Assembly: GCA_013076295.1 (NCBI GenBank)
Contig: RQOL01000660.1
Span: 2,542,001 to 2,606,000, forward strand
Source: Sanderia malayensis
Taxonomy: Eukaryota; Cnidaria; Scyphozoa; Semaeostomeae; Pelagiidae
DNA: 64,000 nt
Direction: 5' to 3'
The stretch's first letter is position 1; each line of letters begins with the position of its first letter. The position numbers and the translations under genes were made by a program. The notes under the pieces are model-generated. The model was not told the origin of the DNA and made no database searches. It saw nothing but the letters and a program-made list of their open reading frames with translations. Below are positions 1 through 12,227 of the stretch, piece after piece.

Positions 1-115
1 GCAATCAACAAAAAATAAAGAGCGTCAAAATACCATTTTCATTCAAACAGACCTGTCTTTGCAGAACAAACAATGGCTTTTAAATCAATCCTAATTCATA
101 CAAAAATAAAATTAC

Positions 116-1886
116 CGTCTTCACACTCGACGCTACGAACAGGTTCCCTGCACAGCGGACATTTAGGCCTGCCTAAAGCAGCAACATTCAAATGTCTCAA
201 GCAAGGTCCACAGAAAACATGGCTACACGGTGTTTTATGCGGTTTATAAAGCAAAGACAGACACACTGAGCATTTGTAACAATCTGGAATTTCACTGTCA
301 GATAATTCCTAAAAAAACGAAAAAATTACTTTTAATCATGCAGCAATATTGTCCAACACAACCACAGCTATGACATCAACTCACATCTGAAACGTTTTTT
401 TTATAAGAAACCACTTTATAAGAAACTTACTTGTAAAATTTGTGCTAAATTACAATAGATTGCTTTGTTCTATTGTTTTCCTTAACAATAGAAAACAATA
501 GAAAATTTAAGAAACTCTTACTAGTAGGGTTTGAGCTAGGTTTCTTATCAAATAAAAAAGGTGTAGCATAAAAAGTTATCAGAGATATTTACTAACCAAC
601 AAATCTTCTTTCACCTTCTTGCACGATAAATTAGTTGTTTGTGAATATTCATCCGGAACATATTGAACCCTCCTTCTGGAATTGGCCATGAAAAATGGCT
701 CACTGACCCAGTTCCCTCGACTACGTCTTCTCGCCTTGTTCTTCCGCTTCTTTTTTGTTCTCACTTTAATCGCGTTTTCAAGCAAATTTGTGTCCTCACC
801 CCCTTCGATTGCAAGCGGCTGGCTGTGTGGATTGGTTCTATCACTGGCATCTGTATTCATACGGGTCAGATGCATGACTTCTTGTCTCATCTGTTCGAGT
901 TCTTGATGTATGTCAACTAATGTCTCCCGCTCGGGGTTATGATAGCAGGCATTGGAACTATCGTCATTTGCAGAAGCACCGTTGAAACTGCGTAGATTTG
1001 AGCCACACTGTGGAAACTGGTCCACCACGTTGCTACCACATTGGTTCATACTCAAGGCAGGCTGTGAATTGTCAATGGATTTAATAGCTTGAAAACTCTC
1101 AACAGTTTGACATTGTGTGTGGCAATAGAAACAAGTGTGGTGACAGTGTCGTGCAACACAAACATTTTCTTTGTCCTTATCACATCCTGAATTCTCACGA
1201 GAAAAATTACAACAAGCAGTATTACTTGCATCATTCCTGGAGGCATTCGCATTCCCTTCACTTGGATTTATTTTGCTGCCTTGATTTTTCTCAGCTGTTA
1301 ATTTCACCCTTTGCCCGTCTTCATTACGATGCAATGTTTTCATGTGGTCAATCTTGCTCTTTGGGCACCAAATTGCAGGGATGACATCATTACCACATGA
1401 GCATGGAACCGAATGCACAAAATCAAATCCACCGACCCTGGCATTGCATTTTGGACAATACAGCTTTCCTTCAGTCCAACCAGCCTAAATAATCACCCAC
1501 AAATCATTGTATAAAATCATCACTTACAATTAATAAACAATTAATTCATTAGTTGTCACATTTCATCGCTTAAACATTCAATTGTCACATATTTAATAGC
1601 TTAAGGCCAACATCTCTAAATCCAGAAATTGAACATTGCCCGAGGTAACCAAAATCTTTCCCCAGATGAGTTCCAACAAAATAATAACAATTGGGCCTAA
1701 CTTGAATACACTCTTTCTTACCTCGTCGATCAGTGTTTGAACCCATGACAGCATTCCTTCGTCATCTCTAAGAAACCATGAGCTACATTCCTCAGTTAGG
1801 TTGTGCGTTTTTGAGATATCTTCCGTCTCAAACAAAGTAAATCTACACAATCTGCATCTGAACTTTGCGTTTTCTTCGCATGCCAT
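116..1886 (-). CDS. RNF180: RNF180-like RING E3 ubiquitin ligase, partial (3' end lies beyond the left edge)
   Basis: Three minus-strand exons join in phase: 1886-1722 (start MACEENAKFRC), 1484-597 and 308-116. All junctions are GT-AG: donors GTAAGA at 1721, GTTAGT at 596 and GTAAT at 115. The N-terminus has the CxxC followed by a W...LI..A-W-GKL-CPxC-ARVGGF-F pattern that precedes a CSCG motif in vertebrate RNF180. The middle is low-complexity with many Cys, then a basic stretch (KKKRKNKARRRSRG). The last visible exon encodes a C3HC4 RING: CSVC, then CSHVFCGPC, then CPLC. RNF180 is a membrane-anchored E3 ligase; its C-terminal membrane anchor would be encoded outside the window. The start at 1886 is the Met nearest the conserved domain. 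An in-frame upstream Met at 1952 or an earlier exon cannot be excluded. The 597-308 intron carries an inverted-repeat element. Confidence 0.8.
395..565. repeat. TATAAGAAACC-family inverted-repeat element (short form)
   Basis: The ends TTTATAAGAAACCAC and AGGTTTCTTATC are inverted copies. The core has ACAATAG/CTATTGT phrases (TTCTATTGTTTTCCTTAACA). It lies in the RNF180 intron. Relatives occur at 22095-22260, 31137-31700 and about 49620-49770. Confidence 0.75.
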
Positions 1887-2341
1887 GCTCGCAACTGATC
1901 TTCTCCACAAAAGTGCTTCATGTTGTAAAACATGGAATTTCAAAAAAAGCAATACAATTGGAATTTTGTGGAGTGGCAGGCATTTTTACCACTGTTCCAG
2001 CTTTTTGATACTGGATTTTTAGAATGGTTACAATATAAAGAATGCAAAACGACAAGAATTTAAATACTTGCAACTGATATACACTGATGAATTTTTTAAT
2101 ATTATTCACATATGTTAATTATAATGTAAATACAACAAACGTTACATAACATAAGATATATATCATACAATTATCCATACTTACTTATTTACTTTTACTT
2201 AGAAATGTGTACGTAAATATATTAATCCATTAATCCAATACAGCCATATATAAATTATCTATGCAAGTTCCACATACACTATTGCTGAACTTTTGTTATC
2301 ATGACTTATATTATTACATATATTTTATTATTATTATTCAT

Positions 2342-3063
2342 TCAGAGAAGAGAGTAATGTTCAAGATTATTTCTTTGCATGAATTTTCTCAAGCTCTTTA
2401 TCAACCATGTTTGATATGACTTGTCGAGGCAAACTGCGCCACGCTTTCGTGACAAAGTTCTCCTCAAAATGTCCCTTGATTCTTCGTCAAGCTCTTTCAT
2501 GACACGCTCCAAATTGACAGAAATATTGTCACTTGGCAGCTGCGTTTTGCTCCAGTGCACGTGCTGGCAATTCGTGAAGCTAAATTCTGTGGCTCTGTTT
2601 TGAAATTCAACTGAAATTTCCGTTGGATCCAAAACTGTTTTACGTCTGGCTCTGGGACTTATTTCCTTTTCGTTTGATTTCTTCGCAAACGATTCTTCGC
2701 AATGGCTCTTACTTCGACGAATAAAAATTGTCGTTTTAGCATTGAAATAAGAAAACCTTTTCTTTTCTTTGCAAATACTTTTATCACGTATTGCTATACC
2801 TCTGCCCCTTGGTAGCAACTCAAATCTTCAGTTGTCTTCCTCTTAATCAGCTCTTCTTTCAATGTTTTCTTGTCAACCATGCAACTACGAATTGCCCTGC
2901 CAATATCCATGCGTGCATGATTACCTTCAAAGCTCGCATCTTCTTTAGCCTCTTGGCCAAAGCATGATTGTAACAAAGGCCGTTGTGACTGTTCGCTATA
3001 CGAAGCTGACCTCTTCTTAGTTGCACGCGATCCAAACAAATCCATCAAGAATTCCAATGTCAA
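2342..3063 (-). CDS. unrecognised protein-coding region, probably two exons
   Basis: Two overlapping minus-strand reading frames look coding but match no family I know. The upstream frame (3063 to about 2800) starts MTLEFLMDLFGSRATKKR and contains a charged helical stretch (VDKKTLKEELIKRKTTEDL). The downstream frame (about 2727-2342) ends in a Lys/Arg-rich, possibly helical tail with ELDEESRDILRRTLSRKR. A donor GGTATAG near 2795 in the first frame and an in-phase acceptor near 2729 in the second could join them, but the intron would be only about 65-90 bases, so the joint is uncertain. It lies upstream of, and on the same strand as, the RNF180-like gene. It could be a separate small nuclear protein or upstream exons of its neighbour. 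No domain, signal peptide or membrane segment is visible. Confidence 0.35.
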
Positions 3064-6000
3064 ATAAAACTCGAAAGGAAACTCGGAATAAGCTGTATCC
3101 TTCCAAGGCGCAATTAAAACTGATGTTATTTTGAAAACGACGTCTTTTTAAACCGAATCAACAAATAAATGAATGGACAAAATTAATGTAAATATTCTTG
3201 CATCTGTCATTTTTTTCATGGGGCGCCTGTGTCTATTCAAAACCATAAATAAAACAATGTAGTGTGCACTTTTTCCCGCGCGTCATACAAACTTGTTTGT
3301 TCTAATTCCAAATTCAATCGCAATGTGAGCCAGGTTGTCTTTGCGGCTTTTCGATTTATCCGAGGGACATTGGGTTTGGATCTGTCTCTTTGGATATGGA
3401 TGTCTTTGCTTTAATCTGCCGATGAAGGCAGGTGTATTCCTGTGCTCTATTATCGTAATTGCCCGATGAAGGTCATCAGATCGAACTATAATAAGCTTTA
3501 TATCAAATTGTCTTTTCAATGACTTCTTGAATCTGAAACTTATAATAACTAAACGGAAAATTAATTCTTGAGAACAGACAATTAAAACATTTAGATACTA
3601 CAACATTTCTGTAAATTTATAGATTATTCCATATTCATTATCATTCTATCTAACTATAATATAAAGCTTAAAACATTAATACTTTGCATTGTACAAAATG
3701 ATATTATTCATTGCTTCAGCGACGTTTTATTTCAAATTGAATTCTCATTCAGACCGAATTTCAATCTCGCTCCACATGTCATATTGCTACATAATAATAA
3801 TAAATGTGGGCTGGGCTGGGCAGGGCAGTCGCATGATGGCCGTGTGTGAAGTGTTCACAAACGAAATATCTTTGGAAAGATGGAGCAAAATCAAGGCCAA
3901 AGGTAACCATTTATCATAATTTATTGCTAACTTTTTAAATAATTGTTTGTTATTTGCCAGGAATGTATAACTACATGTGCCTACTACACTAATGACAAGT
4001 AGGCCCTTCTCTCTCTGGCCTTGCCTTGACCTATAGCTTTTTCCAACCAAACGAGACAAAACATGTATGTATTTAGTTATTCTAAGAGACGAAACTGCCA
4101 TATAGTATTATATATAATTACTTTGTCAACGAATGCTTTGAAGCGCCTTTGAAACATCTTTAACTTCGTTGACACAAATTGATTCATGCTCCTCTGAATG
4201 AACTTCAGGGGAGCACGTGTGATTGTGACGTCACCACACAAAAGAGGCGATGATTTAGCATCGAGAATCCCACTTCGGTTTCATGTACTTGTCAGGTCAC
4301 TGTACCCCCCCCCCCAATGTTGATTTTGCTTGTAGTAGAGTATATCTTGCTTTCTCGTGGATAGCGACTGTCCGATGGGTACGGTGCGCAAAGGCCAACA
4401 ATATATTGGGGGGGGGGGGATTTTACTGAAGGAATGAAAATCTCAGCAGCGTTCCAGGGTTTTTGGCCAGGGTTGTGGGCGATTATTTCAAAGAAGGGGA
4501 TGCTAAAATGAAATCGCTAAACTGAATGGCTGCCATACTGAGCTCTGATTTTCTTGAGATTAAACTGCATGCGCATCATTGTCGCTTATTACTGGTCACA
4601 CAATGACAAGGTTATTTTAGCAACACAGATTGAGAAAACTGCTTTTTATTCTGTTATTCTTTTACATGTACAACAGCGCAGTGTGGTTGTAAAATGCCCT
4701 TTTCTACGTCCAGATGAAAACACCTGTAAAAACCCGATTAAAAGTTGAATAACACGAATCTTATTTGACCTGATACGCTCTTAGCATGGATTACGCGGCA
4801 AGCCCGAAGATTAAGATCATTGCTTCCCAAAATTCGGGTTTTAAGAGAAGACAAGTTAAGAGAAGAGTTTATTTAAAAATCCAGAGTTTAGTGTAACGAA
4901 TCTTTATCATTCCGCGAAATGGAAAATTAAGTGCTTTGGGGTAACGCCCTGCTGAAAATTTCATGGAACCACACCTATGAGCCCCTAGAAATAGCGCGAA
5001 ATACCCCTCAATAGACTTGATTAATGGAAAGCGCCCAAAAAATGAAAGAAAAGCGCTCCAAGAAGTAAATTAGGAAATATGAATAGGAGTTGCAATGGTA
5101 CAAATTATTCAGTTCCCTGAAAATCGATTTTGTGCGATTTATCACTGCACAAATTTTGAACTTATCACTGTACTAGCTCGATTTGTCACTGTACAAATTG
5201 GTTATCATTGCATGTTAAGTTAAATCTGTGCCATACACCGACACCTCTTTTTCCTATTGATTTTAGTCTGCTAGCAGGCTGTGTTTCTGTGTAATCAAAT
5301 AAGTTTTAAAAGGAAGCAGATCATATCGCGAAGATTTTTGAAACGGCTGCTGGAAAATTAGTCCATCCTGTTTTTATCACGATCAATGGAGTTAATGTGC
5401 TGATAAACACAGAACAGGTTTAATTTAGATCGTTAGAATTTAGAAAAAACGTAGAACAAGCTAAAATCTGCTTATGGGTGTGAAAATCTGCTTATAGGCA
5501 TTTGACACCCTTCTGCATTTGACACCCTTTGCAGAGCAAGCAAAAAATCTGCTTATGGGTGTGAAAATCTGATTTGTGTGCATTTATTAGATGTGAATTT
5601 ATTTAAACAATTTAGATTCTTTGAACACCAGATGTTACATCACAATCGACTTTAAATAACGACCACGGTTGTATTTTTGTTGCTCGTCAAAGAAATCTCG
5701 TCATTTGTGAGATGTTTGGTTGTGGCCTGGTACGACTTCAATGCAAATTTAATGTTCTCAACCTTATATTGAATACACGCAACGATTTTGCAGAATAGAT
5801 ACATGTATTCTTTCGCGAGCAACTTTCGTCTTGAAACCTTTCTATATAGTCAGCTAGACGTAAAGAACACTGTGAAATCGTGATTTAACGAATCTTGAAG
5901 AGAGCCAGAATGCTTCTTTATTTTAAGAAATTGATAAACTGCAGATGTATTGCAATGGTATAAATGATTTGAAAGCTGGTGTTGTCCCGCTTTCGACTAC

Positions 6001-6691
6001 CTCGCTAATACGGTTACAGTGGAATTATAATTGTCACTTTCTTTGTCCAGATGGCCACATTATCTTATTAAAAAAACCTTGTTAATGTAGCCAGTTTCCT
6101 GTAGCTCGTCTGTGACCATATTAACGAAGCTCTACTGCTCTGTGGTAAAAAAACTGTTAAATGATCTTTGTTCGCTATGCTGAGAAGCCCGCTTACTGCT
6201 ATGTGGTAAAAAGCAGTTAAATGATCCATGCGCCTATTGCTCGCTATGCTGGAAGGCTGCTAAGTGTATAAAAGCATCCCTATTTACAACTTGATTATTC
6301 ATAAAGTTAAATGTGTTCGGAACAAGAGGTCTAATTGGAAGGAGGTTCATTTCCTAATTCACGCTCACCGGACGACAAGTGTCCGAGTTATCAATTCTGC
6401 TTGATTCATTACACGTCACATTCACGTCGCGTATGCAGGTTTGTGTGGGTGATGTGGAGAGAAATTTACCGACTTCGTAATAGCATGATGGAGATATATT
6501 GTGATTGTATGCAGGACAAGTGCAGTTAAAGCGACCAAGATCTGATCATTTTATCTGATTTCGCCAGCTTAGATAATCACAGTCTTAGATAGTGGCTATG
6601 TGGTCGGACAGACTCGTATCATCTTCGAATATTCAACGAATTTCACACCGTCTTGCCTCGACCTGAAAAACACCCATATCTCATATATTAA
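3064..6691. other. intergenic stretch without a recognised gene
   Basis: No reading frame here resembles a known protein. Visible landmarks are a C run near 4307-4316 and a G run near 4410-4420. A short local repetition of 'AAATCTGCTTATGGGTGTGAAAA' type phrases, interleaved with 'TTTGACACCCTT', lies at about 5465-5570. A minus-strand 78-residue frame at 3519-3283 has no recognisable domain. Regulatory elements of the flanking genes may lie here but cannot be picked out by eye. Confidence 0.5.
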
Positions 6692-7003
6692 ATGCAGCAA
6701 TACAGCATGGATGCTGCCACTGCTCATTCTCCTCTGAATATTACAACTGCCAGTTGCGGTGTGAACAGTGACAATGCGAATGTCAACGATGCAGCCACCA
6801 CAAATGTTGATATAAACGATACCAGCGCTGTTGCAACGAAAGACTTTTATAATGTTCATGCCACACAGCACCGAGACAGTTGCCGTAGTGGTAGACTAGC
6901 AGCAGAGGAAAGTTTTATTAGCAACAATTCATTGGAAAACCTCGATGTGCCACTCTGGTGCATTGGCGAATTGCTGGAAGATAAGTTTCGAAACGACAAA
7001 GAG
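6692..7003 (+). CDS. possible N-terminal exon of the sodium channel
   Basis: This open frame of 104 codons starts with Met (MQQYSMDAATAHS) and ends at a phase-0 donor, AAAGAG|GTATAT. The next recognised channel exon, at 15031, also begins in phase 0. The end of this frame (NSLENLDVPLW...KFRNDKE) could correspond to the cytosolic 'TPLEDxDPFY...KTFIVL' segment that precedes the first conserved block of Nav proteins, because the joined exon begins TFLVLS. The first half is Asn/Asp/Thr-rich and not conserved. Against it, the implied intron is about 8 kb, much longer than any other in the gene, and an intermediate exon may exist. It could instead be a chance frame. Confidence 0.35.
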
Positions 7004-9179
7004 GTATATGATTACTCTATGCTTATACTTTTGTTTACCAATTTACCGGGTCGATATTTGGCACTGTTCAACTTTGTCTGTAAGGGTTATATGTAGCAGC
7101 ATGGTCTTATGCTTGAAGTTCGGAATGCAATGGGTTAGACAGTGGCTGTCGTATTGTAGTTGCAACTACTTGATCAAGCCAACCAAGGGAATTTCTAATT
7201 CCACTTGTAAAGGTTTATTCATAAATTAGTCTGCGCAGATAGGGATTTAAATGCCAGGAAATAGTTGCAGTATTTTTTGTGGGCAAACCAACTTCTTATG
7301 TAGCTGGTTATCAAAATGTTTCTGATCCAGTCACATAATATAGCCTTATCTTACCTAAGCCTTAATTTCACGAATATTAGCCATTAGCTCTACCCATTTC
7401 AGTTTCAATCCTATTTATTTTAACCTCAGTTCTACCTATTTAGCCAATAATTCTATATATTTTAGCCATAGCTCTACCTGTCTTAGGCTTAGCTGTCTGT
7501 TCTAACCATCGGTTTATTAATGTTATAATCAGCCCAACTTATTGGCCTTAAAAGGTTTTCTGCCTTGCAAATCTTTGTTCAAAAGTATAAAATATCCAAC
7601 ATACAATGAATATTTTGAACACTACGGAGGAAGAAATAATCACTTTTTATATTACACATTAGCCCACATTGTTGTTCCTATTTGTTTCACAATTTTTTTT
7701 GTTTATCATTATCACCTTTTCATGATTTGTTCATCACGTTTTTTCATCCACGTTTTTATTTATTTATAATTATTGTTACAGTATGTTTCCAATGATGAAC
7801 AGGGATAATGATTTTTTAAGAATTATGCCCCGAGAAATCGTGAGATTTCTGCCCTGAGAAAGCAAGTATGACCTCATAGAATTGAAAACATCAGTACCAG
7901 GTTTTCTTACACAGTTTAGCTCTGTCATATAAGTCATTTTGCTTGTGGAGCAGTGTCTAATGAATAAGTATTGTTTGCCCATCCTGAGCAAGGGATGTAG
8001 TTTGAATTCATCTGAGCATGGAGGGAAAAGGAAGCAGTAATTCTTATTAAATATTTATACCATGCTTAACCTGCTTCATTTCGCTGTGTTTGTTGGATCA
8101 ACGTTCTTCACGGAAGCTACAATCTCCATCACTGTTGTCCTGTCCGTTATTATGGCATGACTGTTTTAAATTGTGAATGATTCTAATAAAAATGGTCTAA
8201 TGAACAATCCATACTATATCTGTGTGGTTGATGCTATGAAACATGGTCACCAATGAACCACAATTGGCCGTAGTGGGTCTTTTTCATAAGAGAATATGGC
8301 TGCCTTGTAGTGACCTTCATAATGGTGTGGTCGTATTAACGAGGTGGTCGTAAGACGGAATTTCATTGTACGTTTTTGTTTTATAAGATCTTGAATCAGC
8401 ACAAAATGTTTCTTTATTTGTTTCTTGTTTTCGGGATCTAAAATTATATTATTGTTTTAAAGTTGAACATTTTTGGGTGGATATAAGCACAGATTATCAC
8501 AAAAACAATCCGTGCAAATCAAAATCAAAAATTATGATCCTTTCCAAACAAAAGTTAACGAAGTTCTTGATATTCATCGAGACACAAACTAAGCTCAATG
8601 GACTTTTTTAAGAATGGAAATTTTACAGTTTTTTAATTATTTTTGAGCCTGGTACTAAAGTTTCTTAAATTGTTGGCCATGTCATCAGCTCTAGTTTCTT
8701 ATAAACGAGTTTCTTGTAAAAGATGTAGCGTGGTCGGGTAAAGCAGGTACACTCAGAAAGAACGAGTTGTTCCTTGTTTGGGATCAACTATTCAACTGAA
8801 AAAATAGTAGTATTAAAATGTGTATATTTCATATAATTACGCCTTTGGTTAGACGTTATTAGATGCTATATACAGCAATAAGATACGAAATTATTTAAAC
8901 GGCCTGCGAAGTTTCTACAAGTGAATGCCTACATCATTGACTGAACTAGCTAAGTATCAGCCTTTCTTGGCAATGGTGCTTCGCACCTTTTGCTAGACGA
9001 GCGCACTTTCATTGGGTGATTTTTCAGTCCAACTGATTGTGAGAAAATATTAAGATTTTGCATTTGAATTAATGAATAATGAATTTTAATTTGAATTTTT
9101 CTTGCGAAAGTCATTCATCAGGCCGATTGATAAGCACGCTTTGAACATTCTATTAAAGCGTGTTTATCATTTAAGTATC

Positions 9180-9232
9180 GCAAGTACAAGTACACTACAA
9201 GTACAGTACAAGTACAGTACAAGTACAGTATA
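9180..9232. repeat. AGTACAAGTAC microsatellite
   Basis: CAAGTACAGTA units are repeated about five times. Confidence 0.85.
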
Positions 9233-11783
9233 GTACAATATTACGAATATTCAATAGAAGCAAAACTGCTGAAAAATGCGACGAAGCAGTTCAAAGAACC
9301 AAACGCTTACAGTTTGTAATTTTCAGAATTTCAAATCAGGGTTGTTAGGTCAAGATCGTACTCCATAAACAACTTACGCCATGATTACGTCAGCAATTAC
9401 GTCACACGACAAGAAAATTCGAAACGAGACAACTGATGTACTCACATTGCTCTGTATACACAATGTATCGAGATGGCGCTATTTTGTGGCACCAGTTTTG
9501 CAATACCGTGTCCCATTGTATAGTTGTTTAGTTTAATCCAAGCTGAACAGTAATAGCATTAATCAGGACCTGCACTTTATGCATTGCCAGAGCATTCATA
9601 TAAATTAAGCTTCATCAGCTACGAATCAGGAATTATTCCTGTGTTCCTAATCTTTATTTCATCATTGTTTGAAGCTATGTAAAAAGGACATCATTGCAGT
9701 ATTGCGTTTCAGCAGTTGCAACATTGATGTACTCAGTATTGGCAGCAAACGTGCAGCCAGCAGCTATAATCCCACGCAGAAGGTCCACGACACTTGTATA
9801 GCAAGTTAGTTGTGTGCTTGAATTGACAGACCAACTATTTTCTACACTTGGGCACACATATCAGCCCATTAACTCACTTGACACCACGTTCAAGTAAAAT
9901 CGATCATAAACTCGCCTTTTTGCTTTCTTGCATCCTGAAAAACAGAAGCATGTGCTTGATGAAGATAATTTCCACTTATCGACACACACAGCTGAAAGGA
10001 GCCGAGAGGGATGGAATTATAAAGATGTTCTGTGTTACATCTAATTAATCATCCATTATTCTACGGTGAGGATGATGACGATTGCATTTGATCAAAGAAG
10101 CTGAGGACAACAGTTCTATTGCTTTCCGCACTTCCATCGCCACATCAGCCGGCAGAAGTTGCATACGTCTACACTATTACACACAGATGTTTTTTATGCT
10201 TTATGTTGTATGCTTATACACATACGTACAGCACGTTTGCATATGTAGCTGTGCAGTGTGTACCTGCTCGGCGTGATCAGTACTTTTCAGTCCAGGTTTA
10301 CATTTTGTGAATTTTGATAAGAACGAAACAGGGCTTACGTTCACCGCGCTGTATGTCTGCAATTTTTGTGATAACGTTGCATAAACGTGGTTTTCTGGTC
10401 TTTTATCATCGTTATCGTGAATAGAGTTATTGTTATCATCGTCAAATCGCTATATAATAATTGGAAATTTAATTGGAATGTCGGAAACATCCAAAAAGGA
10501 GGACGGCTGAATTGAAGAATTGTTATTCTCCATCGTTTCGCGAACTGTTCTTCTTGTGCCGGTTTCGTGGCTTGCTCGTTTGCTGTATAACTTCATTTGT
10601 TATTTTGGGATATAATACAATTCAACAATTATCATGCCACCGGGAGAAATTACTAAAATAAACGAACTTTCAGGCACAGAGGTAAAGGTCACTATCGATT
10701 AAGTCTTGTGTAACTTGCTTTACTGGTATTATCAATAGCAGTCTCTTTCTTCTCTCTCTTATTTCGCTCTGTTTTGAAGTTTCAATTTGATGCTTAGCTT
10801 TTTTAACCTTGGTGACTGTAAAGCTCACATTCACCACCAAGGCTGCCAGCTGCTACCCGCATCAAAGAACATGAAAATAAAAGCAACAGAATCAGGACAA
10901 GCAGGGCAATCAGTTTGTTCTTTTTTCTTGCATTTCCACACACAGAAATGTTCTCGCATGTCTTCTCAGCCCGTCTGAAAATCGATTCTGTAACATCGTT
11001 TTCAAATTTCAAACTATTCAACACTTCAGAGAAAACTTTGGCAATCATTCGAACTTGCACATGAATCTTCATATAGGCCTATTTTATTTTTACAAGAGAT
11101 TTACAATGCTTATAGCCGCGAAGATTATTAACGCAGTTGCTTTCTCATTGACCTGCATTTTAAGGGACTATGATACAGAAAACCGGTACTTTGTCTTTTT
11201 ACTTTTAGAGAAGCAATTGTAATTGCTTGTTCGATATCGCTTGACTTGCGAGATTAGCTCTTAGTGGGATACTATTGTATTTAAGCTCTTTATGACACTG
11301 TTAGTTTCAGAATATACATTTGAACATGAGTGTAAACTATATCTAAAGCTCATCCATTTAATTACTTCATCTTTTTCGATGTCATCAGTAAGTTCATTGC
11401 GTTGTTCTTGTGACGTCATAAAACAACATTTACTTTCGGTGTCCAGTGTCGTGGGTTCGAATCCAATAGTTGCTACAGTTATCGAAATAAGTAAGATTCA
11501 GATGTATTCAATCAATTGATCAAAGTGTTTCTAAGTTGGTTTAATTATTAACATGAACCAATTTATTCGAGATGCGCTTTGAATTGCGCGGTTTTCGCAA
11601 TGGTCGAAATCATGATATGGCTAAAAATTGGCCTAAGAAATGAATAGAGCGATGTTCCTTTCATTAGATGTGATTTTTTCGTGTTCAAACGCTCAATATC
11701 GAAAATTTTAAAGAATTTTCAGCCTCGGCAAAAATTAGTACTCTTATCAAAAAGTTGTATTAAGATTTTAGCTATTTTGGTTT

Positions 11784-12227
11784 AAGGCTGCGTTTACACG
11801 AGAAATTTGGAACGGTTCCATTCGGAACCATTTGGAACCGTTCCAAATTTGACTGCGTTTACACGGGATCGGTTCCATTTGGAACTATTCGAGATTATTG
11901 CGCAGAGTGGTGCTGTGGAGGCGTGCTTGACAAGCTCAAAGGGTGCCATTTTTGTGAGTCCCTTTGTTCACGACCACATGACGCTCACATTTTATGCCTC
12001 ACTTCCTATCCGTACTCTTTTGGAACCGTTCCACCCGTTTACACGAGCATTTTGGAACGGTTCCGTGAAACGGTTCCAAATGGAACATTTTTCTAACCGA
12101 TCCCATTTGGGTACGGCTAGCAGTTCCATTTGGAACGGTTCCGACAGGTCCCGTGTAAACGGGAGGCCTAATCGTACTCATTTTGGTACGGTTCCAAATG
12201 GAGCCGGTCCCGTGTAAACGCAGCCTA
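11784..12227. mobile_element. MITE with GCTGCGTTTACACG ends and internal GGAACGGTTCC palindromes
   Basis: The ends AGGCTGCGTTTACACG and CGTGTAAACGCAGCCT are inverted, next to TTA/TAA. Inside, the palindrome family GGAACGGTTCC / TTTGGAACCGTTCCAAA recurs many times. Short open frames across it are a by-product of these repeats. Confidence 0.8.

Noticed and set aside
3283..3519. 78-codon minus-strand frame
   Set aside because: Length is within chance expectation and no family is recognised.
11454..11464. GGTTCGAATCC, a perfect tRNA B-box
   Set aside because: No A-box, acceptor stem or cloverleaf can be drawn around it; probably chance or a decayed SINE remnant.
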